NCBI GenBank assembly: GCA_964632005.1
Contig: CAZWAP010000086.1
Span: forward strand, 1-5,081
Direction: 5' to 3'
DNA: 5,081 nucleotides
Origin: CAZWAP01 sp964632005
Lineage (GTDB): Bacteria > Planctomycetota > Phycisphaerae > Sedimentisphaerales > Anaerobacaceae
Below, one piece after another: positions 1 through 5,081 of the stretch. The notes under the pieces are model-generated. The model was not told the DNA's origin. It made no database searches and saw only the letters and a program-made list of their open reading frames with translations. The translations under genes were made by a program, and so were the position numbers. Every line of letters begins with the position of its first letter. Position 1 is the first letter of the stretch.

Positions 1-453
1 CTGCAAAGAAAATCCACCTCCATCCGCAGCTACAGGCCACGGAAAAACGTCTGCGTATATCACCTCGTCCACAATCACCCACGAAACAGGCTCACCAACG
101 ACATCGGCAGCCTGGGGCCGCTTCAAAGCCAACCGCTCCCCGGAGTTGGACAAATCGCCATCCCACGGCCCTATTATCTCGATGCCGGCTGCCAAATCGC
201 CCACACCATAACTCGAAACAAACCTCGCCAGGCGCCCAGGCTCGACCACAGGATCAAAACCCACCACCAACAAACGCCCACCAGGTTCAAGATACATACC
301 TGAGCCGAACACGTAATCCACCGCACCATCCAATCGCCAGCCGCCCGCTGAGTTCGCCAGATTTATCCGAACCGACGTCGGATTGTACAGCTCTACGTAC
401 TCCTCGTTGCCGTCCGCAGGATGGTACATCAACTCGTCGATCACTATATCCAT
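1..453 (-). other. Lamin-tail domain 4, continuing past the window edge (residues 1437-1587+)
   Basis: MDIVIDELMYHPADGNEEYV (1437-1456) precedes ELYNPTS, then LEPGGRLLVVGFDP and NSGERLALKRP. VIVDEVIYADVFPWP leads to GGGFSLQ at the edge. The signatures DELMYHP, VELYNP, PGGRLLVV and GERLAL match the LTD fold. The GGG(F)SL near the edge corresponds to the 'GxSIEL' strand near the end of copy 1, so the domain is nearly complete here. Confidence 0.83.
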
Positions 454-3400
454 CACCCCCGGGCCGTTTGACGACCCTCGAGACGGCACCTGGTGAAACC
501 AATAATCACCACCATCAGGATAACGACCCAGGGACGCGTTGTTCTGCTCGCCTTCGAACCGTACGTAATCCACTACCCGGCCCTTGCCCGTACCGGGCAG
601 GTAAGACAGAATAACCTCCTCGCCCGCCTTGTTCAGGCCGAAACCGCTCTCTATTGGATTGTGAAATCCGCTGACCTCGTCAAAGCTCAAGTAACCATAG
701 TCGAGTATACCCACCAAAGGTATCGCCCACTTGCGCAACTGCTCCCTGTCGTCGCTCAAGTACCACCCGCCGAGCGTGATTGGCAGGCCGCTGGCATTGT
801 AAAGCTCGATCCAGTCGTTCGAATCGTACTCGGGATGCGAACGGTCACTGTAATCCGTATGAGCCATAACCTCGTTCAAGACTACCGTCCGCGGCAATAG
901 AGGATCGTCGGCGCCGGGAGAACCGCCTATGTAGGCACTCGAACGCCAGTTACCGCCGTAATTCAAGGAACCGCTCGACTCAGAGGCTATCGCCGAATCC
1001 AAAGGTACCAGCGAATGACCGCTGCCGTCAGCGTTCAAAGGCCAGCCGCGACCGTCGTCATACGTGAACTCAGCTATCGTACCGTTCCACATATCCACCA
1101 ACTGTATCGTCTCGCCGCCGTTGGACAATCTGTCGGCATTGTCTATGTACTGGCCTGCTATCCTGCTCGAAAGCGAAGTGCCGTAGCGGGACTCGAACGC
1201 AGCCTTGTTCCGAACCACGAGAACGAACTGCCCTGGGCCAAGGCTCGCAACCGAGCTGCCGGCAAAATCGAACGTGACCCCGCAAACGAACGAGACGTAA
1301 GCAAGGTCCAGGGGCTGGTCGCCGATGTTCTTGAGCTCGACAAACTCGAACTCATCGTTGTCGACGTCCAGCTCGCCTGCCGATACGTCGGCAGCAGCAG
1401 GATTGTACATCAGCTCGGTTATGCGAAGGGAATCGAGGATACCGGCCGAGACCGGTTCACCTGCGATAAACTGGACTGGAGCCGACCAGTGGCTCCACCG
1501 GCCGGTCGCGTCCTTCATCCGGCAACGGACTCTGTAGGTTCTGCCGGGCTTGACCACAGCGGCTGGAATCCGTATGTCATACTGAAAGCTCGTCAGCTCA
1601 CCGCTATCCCACACGGCCTCGATCTCGTATTTTCTCGGCTCGTTCGGGTCGTATCTGGGGTTGTTCGGGTCGGTAACCTCTGCGATCCGCCATTTCATCC
1701 CCTCGAAGGTCCTCCTGCCCTGCGGATCGCTGAATTGGGATGTCCTGAACAGGAGGTTATTGACGGGGTATCCCGGTGGTCCGATGTACGAAATCAGCGG
1801 AGTCTCCGGGATGCAGGGGTCTTCGGTGTAGGTGTCGAACTCCTTGTTGTCCGAGACGATGTAATTCTTCATAAGCTGGACCATACCGCGGAACCCTCCG
1901 GGGCTTGGTACGTATATCCCTGCTGACGGATTGCCGGCATAGAATCGGCCGACTCCTGCTTTGCTGAGATTCACGTAGCTTGAGGTCATTATCGGGTTGT
2001 AATCCCACATCGCCCTGTCTGCATCGACCATCGAGGGGCCGTCGGCCGGGCTGTCGATGACGTCGGCCAGCTCATCGAGCAACGCGTTCATCTGCTCGGG
2101 GTTGTAGAGCAGATCGTGGAACTCCCGGAGGCGATTCTGGTATTCCACGAGGATGCCCGGATTCGAGAATATCGCCCCCTGCTTCTTGAAGGGGTCTTCG
2201 CCGTTGCCGTACATATTGTTCGCCCAGGTAAGGTCGAGATCCCACGGGAGCATATACCAGATGTTCTGCTGCGGATGCAGATAGAAGAAGTAGTTTTTCC
2301 CGTAGCCGATGTCACCGTGGTGGATACCTTCAACCACGCAACGGTAAGAGTAGTATCGCTGGAGGTCGACGTTGGTGCGCCACCATTGCTCGGTCGGGTT
2401 TGGGTCGTAGTAATAGGCGGACTTGAAGGCGGCAAAGTCGGACTTATCGGTGACCGCGGTCGGTCCCTGATTGTTCATTTCGGCATTGTGGCCCTCTATT
2501 TTGTAGAGGTTTCCGTCCGGCAGCTTGTGCTCGTCCAGGAAGCGCCCGTCCATCTGCTCGATGGTCATATAGAGACCCCAGAAGTCGCCGTCGTACTGGG
2601 TCGGGCCGGCTTCCGAGGCCTCGTCTATCACCCTGAAGTGTACCCAGCTCGTTTTCGGCGCCTCGACCCCCATAAGGTTGAAGAGCTTGAAGCCGGCCGC
2701 CTCGAACATTCCCTGCTCGCCGCGGTGCCAGTAGTTGCCCTGCTGAATACAGGCGGAAAAGTTCAGCTTATCCCACTTCGTATCATACTTCCTTCCGAAG
2801 TCGTCGCGGGCCTGGAAGCTCTGGCCTCGGTTGAAGTCGAATTTCCACATATTCTTGCCCATCGCGTACCGCCAGACCCCGCCCCGGGCGCGGTAGCGGA
2901 TATGGTCGTACACCTGCCCGTCGTAGACCAACGTGCCGTACCACTTGTACAGGTCGCCTCCGTACTTGTCGATCCACATACAGTGCTCGACCGACTCCTT
3001 CTTGCTGATCAAGTGGTACACAGGTATGCGGGTCAGCACCTCGGAGGGATAACACACCGTCGGCGTGACGCCAGGCTGAACCGCACCGTACCAATCCGGC
3101 ACGCCATCGTAAACGAAATAGGCAAAATTGGGCACGGGCTCGGTCTCGTAGTCGTAACGGTATGGACAGATGACCGACAGCCCCGTGCAGTCCCGGGCCC
3201 CGATACGGTATCGAACGAGACGGCGATGCACCTGGACCGACCCGTCGAGAACCACCGTATAGATATTGTCGCCCGCCTGCTCGTCGCCGCCGGCGCCGTC
3301 ATCCCGCATCGGCTCTATGAGCCAGTTCGTTTCGTACTGTGGGTCGGTCAGCTCGATGTATGCCCCGGGGTCCACCGGCTGGTAGTAAAGCACCACTGAC

Positions 3401-4761
3401 TCGACTGCTTCGGGGTCGGTGACCTTTGCGGTTATCGTGACGTCCTGGCCGCTCTTTGGCTGCTTTGGACGGTGCTTTACCTGGCGGACCTGCGGGCCGA
3501 TGTTTTTGGCGTATGAGGTGTTACGCCTGCCGGGGGACGGGCCGAAAGACGCCGAGCTCGCCTCGAGACGAACATCGAGAAAGCAATCCGATGAGCCGCT
3601 CAACGAGGCGTTGAGAAGATGGATGGCAATGACGTTGGTGCCGTTTTTCAGGTAGGCCTCGGGTCCGGAGAGGTCGAAGCTGTGCCAGTTCTTGTCCTCG
3701 ATGGCCCGGTTCGCCGTGGCGTTGCAGGGGAGGTCGGTTCCGCCGACGTTCTCACCCCTGACGAAGTACCCGTTGATGTAGGCGTTGAAGCCGTCATCGT
3801 ATATTAGCGAGAGCTTCAGGGCTCCTACCGCGGCCGGATCGTCGACCTCGAAGGTCTTGCGAAGGTACACCGATGAATAATTGCCCGGCATATCTGCGAG
3901 GTCCGTTGCTATGAAGCTCTCACCGTATCCGATGAAAAGGTTGCCTTGGGCCCACGAGCTATCGTCGAACCCGACTTGCCGCCAGGCGTCGCTCGGCGAC
4001 GAGGGCTCCGAGGTACCCTTGCGATACTTCCAGGCGGCGCCGGAAGGTATCAATGTCGTCGGCGCAGGGGCGGACTCCGGCTCGCTCGGGCGCCAATTTC
4101 CCCCCAGGTCGTTGTCGAAGGCGGGGTTTACCAGTTCAATCGAGTGGCCCGGTGGGCCGCCGACGGTAGGCCAGGGAAAACCCAGCTTGTAATCCACTTC
4201 GTCAACCTTTCCGCCGTCCGCATCACGAAGGCAGATGGTCTCGCCCTCATTGCGCAACTTACCTATCCAGGGGCCGACGACCTTTTCAGCCGGGACGCCG
4301 AACTTGCTCTGAACCTGGCTGGGCGTCTGGGCAACTAAGATGTACTGACCCGCGGGCAGTACCACTTCCTCGGGGAACGTGTATTCTATGCCGCTGCTGA
4401 AGTGCCAGCGGGCGATATTGACGTCCATCGTGCTCCTGTTGTAAAGCTCCACGTACTCGACAAGCTCGGTTTTGACGTCGGGGTCGTAGTGGATCTCGTT
4501 GATTATCACGGGAGCTATCGACCTGGCCCAGTTGGCCGCCAGGGCTGCGAAGTCGGCCATATTGACGCCGTCGCCGTCTCCTACTATGTCGGCCTCACTG
4601 GCGGAACCTGCGAGCCAGTTCGCCGCCAAAGCCCGCACGTCCTCGAATCCAACGCGGCAGTCACCGCTAATATCGCCCTTCAGGTATGCACCCTGTAGGG
4701 TGGACGCGCACAGCAGCAGCACAAGGAATCGTGCCACGCGTATAGGGATCCGCCCGGGCAT
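1..4761 (-). CDS. Secreted CotH-kinase / multi-lamin-tail-domain protein, 3' end truncated by window edge
   Basis: The reverse strand is open for 1587 codons from the ATG at 4761..4759 to position 1, with no stop, so the C-terminus is missing. The start is well fixed: an in-frame TAG lies two codons upstream (4767..4765). Domain order by residue: signal peptide 1-25; dockerin-like Ca-loop pair 28-80; lamin-tail domain (LTD) 82-226; jelly-roll-like module 240-400; Ig-like module 422-545; CotH kinase domain 574-972; Fn3-like module 980-1103; LTDs at 1108-1275, 1290-1433 and 1437-1587+. CotH domains are atypical protein kinases, known from Bacillus spore coat, where they phosphorylate coat proteins. 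Large secreted CotH-LTD fusions are, to my knowledge, common in Planctomycetota, where their substrates are unknown. Export is supported by the leader; the envelope or extracellular role is inference. The gene seems to have its own promoter (4865-4894) and no close co-directional neighbour in the window. Codon use shifts in the last LTDs. The family call is strong; activity and substrate are open. Confidence 0.95.
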   Translation of the reverse strand, partial: MPGRIPIRVARFLVLLLCASTLQGAYLKGDISGDCRVGFEDVRALAANWLAGSASEADIVGDGDGVNMADFAALAANWARSIAPVIINEIHYDPDVKTELVEYVELYNRSTMDVNIARWHFSSGIEYTFPEEVVLPAGQYILVAQTPSQVQSKFGVPAEKVVGPWIGKLRNEGETICLRDADGGKVDEVDYKLGFPWPTVGGPPGHSIELVNPAFDNDLGGNWRPSEPESAPAPTTLIPSGAAWKYRKGTSEPSSPSDAWRQVGFDDSSWAQGNLFIGYGESFIATDLADMPGNYSSVYLRKTFEVDDPAAVGALKLSLIYDDGFNAYINGYFVRGENVGGTDLPCNATANRAIEDKNWHSFDLSGPEAYLKNGTNVIAIHLLNASLSGSSDCFLDVRLEASSASFGPSPGRRNTSYAKNIGPQVRQVKHRPKQPKSGQDVTITAKVTDPEAVESVVLYYQPVDPGAYIELTDPQYETNWLIEPMRDDGAGGDEQAGDNIYTVVLDGSVQVHRRLVRYRIGARDCTGLSVICPYRYDYETEPVPNFAYFVYDGVPDWYGAVQPGVTPTVCYPSEVLTRIPVYHLISKKESVEHCMWIDKYGGDLYKWYGTLVYDGQVYDHIRYRARGGVWRYAMGKNMWKFDFNRGQSFQARDDFGRKYDTKWDKLNFSACIQQGNYWHRGEQGMFEAAGFKLFNLMGVEAPKTSWVHFRVIDEASEAGPTQYDGDFWGLYMTIEQMDGRFLDEHKLPDGNLYKIEGHNAEMNNQGPTAVTDKSDFAAFKSAYYYDPNPTEQWWRTNVDLQRYYSYRCVVEGIHHGDIGYGKNYFFYLHPQQNIWYMLPWDLDLTWANNMYGNGEDPFKKQGAIFSNPGILVEYQNRLREFHDLLYNPEQMNALLDELADVIDSPADGPSMVDADRAMWDYNPIMTSSYVNLSKAGVGRFYAGNPSAGIYVPSPGGFRGMVQLMKNYIVSDNKEFDTYTEDPCIPETPLISYIGPPGYPVNNLLFRTSQFSDPQGRRTFEGMKWRIAEVTDPNNPRYDPNEPRKYEIEAVWDSGELTSFQYDIRIPAAVVKPGRTYRVRCRMKDATGRWSHWSAPVQFIAGEPVSAGILDSLRITELMYNPAAADVSAGELDVDNDEFEFVELKNIGDQPLDLAYVSFVCGVTFDFAGSSVASLGPGQFVLVVRNKAAFESRYGTSLSSRIAGQYIDNADRLSNGGETIQLVDMWNGTIAEFTYDDGRGWPLNADGSGHSLVPLDSAIASESSGSLNYGGNWRSSAYIGGSPGADDPLLPRTVVLNEVMAHTDYSDRSHPEYDSNDWIELYNASGLPITLGGWYLSDDREQLRKWAIPLVGILDYGYLSFDEVSGFHNPIESGFGLNKAGEEVILSYLPGTGKGRVVDYVRFEGEQNNASLGRYPDGGDYWFHQVPSRGSSNGPGVMDIVIDELMYHPADGNEEYVELYNPTSVRINLANSAGGWRLDGAVDYVFGSGMYLEPGGRLLVVGFDPVVEPGRLARFVSSYGVGDLAAGIEIIGPWDGDLSNSGERLALKRPQAADVVGEPVSWVIVDEVIYADVFPWPVAADGGGFSLQ
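463..894 (-). other. Lamin-tail domain 3 (residues 1290-1433)
   Basis: The module begins RTVVLNEVMAHTD (1291-1303), followed by DWIELYNASG and the strand LGGWYLSDD. Then come FGLNKAGEEVIL and VVDYVRFEG, closing near YWFHQVPSRG (W1421). The NEVM and ELYN signatures and the 'LGGWYLSDD' strand are typical LTD. This copy differs from its neighbours in using the GWYLSDD form found in many bacterial LTDs. Confidence 0.83.
937..1440 (-). other. Lamin-tail domain 2 (residues 1108-1275)
   Basis: The module opens with LRITELMYNP (1112-1121), then an acidic loop ELDVDNDEFEFVELKNIG. It has the strand LGPGQFVLVV and the NGGETIQLVD strand, and closes at GGNWRSS (W1272). These match the LTD pattern of copy 1 (INEIHYDP, VELYN, PAGQYILV, NEGETI, GGNWRPS). 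The loop before VELKN is longer and more acidic than in copy 1. Confidence 0.85.
1453..1824 (-). other. Fibronectin III / Ig-like module after CotH (residues 980-1103)
   Basis: After the CotH domain the protein reads CIPETPLISYIGPPGYPVN, then LLFRTSQFSDPQG and WRIAEVTDP. It ends with TYRVRCRMKD, TGRWSHWSAPVQF and GEPV. The 'YRVRxRxKDxTGRWSHWSxPVxF' ending is an Fn3-like closing strand that I associate with planctomycete CotH/LTD proteins. A short Asp/Asn/Pro-rich insert (DPNNPRYDPNEPRKYE) lies between the strands. It probably spaces the kinase from the LTD tail. Confidence 0.6.
1846..3042 (-). other. CotH atypical protein kinase domain (residues 574-972)
   Basis: The domain starts near LTRIPVYHLI (I579). 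It has YRARGGVWRY (623-632) and KNMWKFDF (636-643), matching the 'RxRG...KxxWKxxF' beta strands of CotH. GLYMTIEQMDGRFL (729-742) matches the 'GxYxxxExxDxxFL' segment. HHGD (D817), KNYFFY (N823) and MLPWDLDLTW (D841, D843) match the catalytic block. By motif, D817 and D841 sit where Bacillus subtilis CotH has its two essential aspartates, about 24 residues apart. The key acidic residues are therefore kept, and kinase activity is plausible. This alignment is by eye. The domain lies in the middle of the protein between beta modules. Confidence 0.88.
3127..3498 (-). other. Ig-like linker module (residues 422-545)
   Basis: The stretch includes QVRQVKHRP (424-432), the strand DVTITAKVTDPEAVESVVLY, a Gly/Asp-rich loop DDGAGGDEQAGDNIY and VRYRIGARD. 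It reads as a beta-rich Ig-like module with a possible Ca-binding Asp-rich loop. It leads through FAYFVYDGVPDW into the CotH domain. I recall this arrangement from planctomycete CotH proteins. The exact fold is not certain by eye. Confidence 0.5.
3562..4044 (-). other. Jelly-roll-like beta module (residues 240-400)
   Basis: The module contains WKYRKG at W244, a DDSSW motif ending at W270, and YLRKTFEVDDP, then LIYDDGFNAYINGYFV and NVIAIHLLN (H381). The DDSSW segment, the 'DDGFNAYING' strand and the closing 'N-V-I-A-I-H' strand are typical of galactose-binding-like or PA14-like beta sandwiches that accompany LTD and CotH domains. No catalytic residues are recognisable. A role in carbohydrate or protein binding is inference. 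Confidence 0.55.
4084..4518 (-). other. Lamin-tail domain 1 (residues 82-226)
   Basis: The segment opens with VIINEIHYDP (85-94), followed by EYVELYNRS (102-110). This is the characteristic first-strand pair of bacterial LTDs. It continues with a PAGQYILVAQ strand and a GETICL strand, and closes near GGNWRPS around W223. LTDs are Ig-fold modules found in many secreted bacterial proteins, where they probably serve binding or adhesion. The paralogous copies later in the protein share the N/ITE-xMYxP and VELxN signatures. Confidence 0.85.
4522..4680 (-). other. N-terminal dockerin-like Ca-binding loop pair (residues 28-80)
   Basis: Two duplicated segments are visible. The first, GDISGDCRVGFEDVRALAANW, runs from 29 to 49. 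Acidic or polar ligands fall at D30, S32, D34 and D41, in the 12-residue Ca-loop spacing of dockerin/EF-hand-like motifs. The second, D58 to W78, ends in ADFAALAANW and has D58, D62, D64 and D70; its loop is one residue longer than the first. Both close with a helix ending in ANW. Planctomycete secreted proteins often carry such pairs, usually near the C-terminus. Here it directly follows the signal peptide. Its partner, if any, is unknown, and cohesin binding should not be assumed. Confidence 0.75.
4687..4761 (-). other. Signal peptide (residues 1-25)
   Basis: The N-terminus begins MPGRIPIRVARFLVLLLC. Three arginines (4, 8, 11) precede a hydrophobic core FLVLLLCA at 12-19, and a polar stretch STLQGA leads to the mature protein. 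This is a standard Sec signal layout. Cleavage after A25 (QGA then YLKG) or G24 looks most likely. Cys18 follows LLL, but the residue before the Cys is Leu, not the small residue a lipobox needs, so a lipoprotein is less likely. Confidence 0.8.
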
Positions 4762-4864
4762 CTTCTACGTGGTCCCTCGCAGGCTATACGGCGGACACCT
4801 CCGGTCGCCGCCGCGCCTTTTGCCACCGTCAAAACACCACACTGCCTTGTTGAAACTCGTCAAT
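4762..4864 (-). other. Leader / 5' untranslated region of the CotH gene
   Basis: These bases lie between the predicted -10 and the ATG. They are GC-rich around 4789-4820 (GGCGG...CCGCC on the forward strand could form a modest stem). I see no recognisable riboswitch or small reading frame with good signals. Only the weak GAGGG near 4776 stands out. Confidence 0.4.
4774..4778 (-). promoter_or_regulatory. Weak Shine-Dalgarno candidate for the CotH gene
   Basis: On the reverse strand GAGGG lies 12 bases before the ATG at 4761, a longer spacing than usual. No better purine block lies closer. The start still holds, because an in-frame TAG two codons upstream excludes earlier starts. The next in-frame ATG is M68, which would remove the signal peptide. 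Confidence 0.35.
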
Positions 4865-4894
4865 ATTGTAGCATATCCGATCGGCCCAAGTCAA
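4865..4894 (-). promoter_or_regulatory. Sigma70-like promoter for the CotH gene
   Basis: Read on the reverse strand, TTGACT (4894..4889, one mismatch to TTGACA) is followed by an 18-base spacer and TACAAT (4870..4865, one mismatch to TATAAT). TG one base before the -10 gives an extended -10. Transcription would start near 4857-4860, leaving a leader of about 97-99 bases before the ATG. It lies in the only non-coding gap and points into the gene. It has not been tested, and sigma specificity in the host is unknown. Confidence 0.6.
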
Positions 4895-4940
4895 CCGCCG
4901 CTTGCCCGCCCCACCGTCCCAAGTTGTGTGGTTTGATTGA

Positions 4941-4993
4941 TAAAAAAATGGCCTCTTTGCCGATGTGAACCAAAAACACTCGACAAGGAGGCC
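4941..4993 (-). terminator. Hairpin with T-tract: intrinsic terminator on the reverse strand
   Basis: The forward-strand arms GGCCTCTTTGCCGA (4950-4963) and TCGACAAGGAGGCC (4980-4993) pair at 12 of 14 positions, plus one G-U. GTG/CAC (4965-4967 with 4977-4979) extends the stem past a one-base bulge, leaving a nine-base loop. Read on the reverse strand, the stem is followed by A and then seven T's (4948-4942), the classic intrinsic terminator layout. It would end reverse-strand transcription arriving from beyond 5081 and insulate the CotH promoter. On the forward strand it lacks a T-tract. Confidence 0.6.
4985..4991 (+). promoter_or_regulatory. Perfect Shine-Dalgarno buried in the hairpin stem
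   Basis: AAGGAGG lies six bases before the ATG at 4998, an ideal layout for translation start. All seven bases lie in the right arm of the 4950-4993 hairpin. A transcript that begins upstream of 4950 would therefore hide the site. Transposon genes often use this arrangement against read-through from outside. It may also be chance, because the hairpin works as a terminator on the other strand. Confidence 0.4.
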
Positions 4994-4997
4994 AAAA

Positions 4998-5081
4998 ATG
5001 ACCCGTTACCATATTCCCGGTCGCCAGCAGCCTGAAACTTGAGAGAAGATGTCCTCATTGCCACCGATCCGCCGGCAGAAT
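4998..5081 (+). CDS. Possible N-terminal fragment of a Cys-motif (transposase-like?) protein, apparently +1 frameshifted
   Basis: ATG at 4998, with an ideal Shine-Dalgarno, reads MTRYHIPGRQQPET and meets TGA at 5040-5042. If the T at 5040 is skipped, the next frame reads ERRCPHCHRSAGR to the window edge with no stop. CPHC is a zinc-ribbon-like Cys pair of the sort found near the N-terminus of many transposases and other DNA-binding proteins. Three readings are possible: a 14-residue peptide, a gene broken by a one-base indel or sequencing error, or a programmed shift at ACT-TGA. Too little sequence remains to name a family. A competing reverse-strand tail (stop at 5008..5006) is also open to the edge. 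Confidence 0.3.

Noticed and set aside
493..900. 135-codon forward-strand open frame
   Set aside because: It lies antisense to LTD3, whose NEVM and ELYN signatures are on the reverse strand.
1015..1926. 303-codon forward-strand open frame
   Set aside because: It lies antisense, in the same codon register, to LTD2 and the Fn3-like module. Its translation has no domain-like pattern.
2116..3399. 427-codon forward-strand open frame
   Set aside because: It is in exact antisense codon register with the CotH domain, where the reverse strand shows clear family motifs. It stays open because the sense gene rarely uses TTA, CTA and TCA codons. It has no Shine-Dalgarno and no recognisable family.
3419..4338. 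Several forward-strand open frames of 60-130 codons
   Set aside because: All lie antisense to the continuous reverse-strand reading frame, overlap one another in different frames and show no initiation signals.
4708..4710. Lipobox at Cys18 of the leader
   Set aside because: The residue before the Cys is Leu (LLLC). Lipoprotein signal peptidase sites need a small residue there.
4902..4950. Forward-strand promoter for the 4998 start
   Set aside because: TTGCCC at 4902 and the AT-rich GATAAAAAA near 4939 are about 30 bases apart, and TTGTGT at 4924 has no -10 at the right distance.
5006..5080. Reverse-strand tail of 24 codons ending TAA at 5008..5006, just before the terminator-like hairpin
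   Set aside because: Its position before a terminator fits a gene end, but the 24 residues show no recognisable pattern and the competing forward start has better signals. It is kept as the main alternative rather than called.
1..5081. tRNA, rRNA, CRISPR array, complete insertion sequence
   Set aside because: I found no cloverleaf, no regularly spaced direct repeats, and no pair of terminal inverted repeats with target duplication. The only strong inverted repeat is the local hairpin at 4950-4993.

Overview
The window is almost entirely one very long reverse-strand gene. It starts at an ATG at 4761..4759 and stays open, without a stop, to the left edge: 1587 codons, with the C-terminus outside the window. 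The predicted product is a secreted multidomain protein built around a CotH-type atypical kinase domain. Base composition is moderately GC-rich. The domain mix points to Planctomycetota, perhaps Phycisphaerae or Sedimentisphaerales-like bacteria: a planctomycete-style dockerin-like Ca-loop pair of the form 'GDxSGDCxVxFEDxxxLAxNWL', several lamin-tail domains (LTD), Ig/Fn3-like linkers and CotH. This assignment is inference from family knowledge; no marker gene is present.

Layout, read along the reverse strand from right to left. (1) 4998-5081 holds a doubtful forward-strand reading start: a perfect AAGGAGG, an ATG, 14 codons, then TGA, with a CPHC motif in the +1 frame. (2) 4941-4993 holds a strong hairpin. 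It contains that Shine-Dalgarno in its right arm and, read on the reverse strand, ends in seven T's like an intrinsic terminator. (3) 4865-4894 is a good sigma70-like reverse-strand promoter (TTGACT, 18-base spacer, TACAAT with TG extension). (4) About 97 bases of leader follow. (5) The giant CDS has, in order: signal peptide; dockerin-like pair; LTD1; jelly-roll-like module; Ig-like module; CotH kinase; Fn3-like module; LTD2, LTD3 and LTD4, the last cut by the edge.

The protein is probably exported. There the CotH domain would act as an ATP-dependent kinase, or a relic of one, on an extracellular or envelope partner, while the LTD, Ig-like and dockerin-like modules mediate adhesion or assembly. 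The gene has its own promoter and is insulated upstream by the hairpin, so it looks like the first or only gene of its transcript.

I found no RNA gene, CRISPR array or complete mobile element. The long forward-strand open frames inside 1-4700 are antisense shadows of the giant gene. I do not see a clearly new system. The points most worth a second look are the right-hand edge (hairpin, sequestered Shine-Dalgarno and a possible +1 frameshift into a Cys-pair motif) and the abrupt change in codon use in the C-terminal LTD modules.
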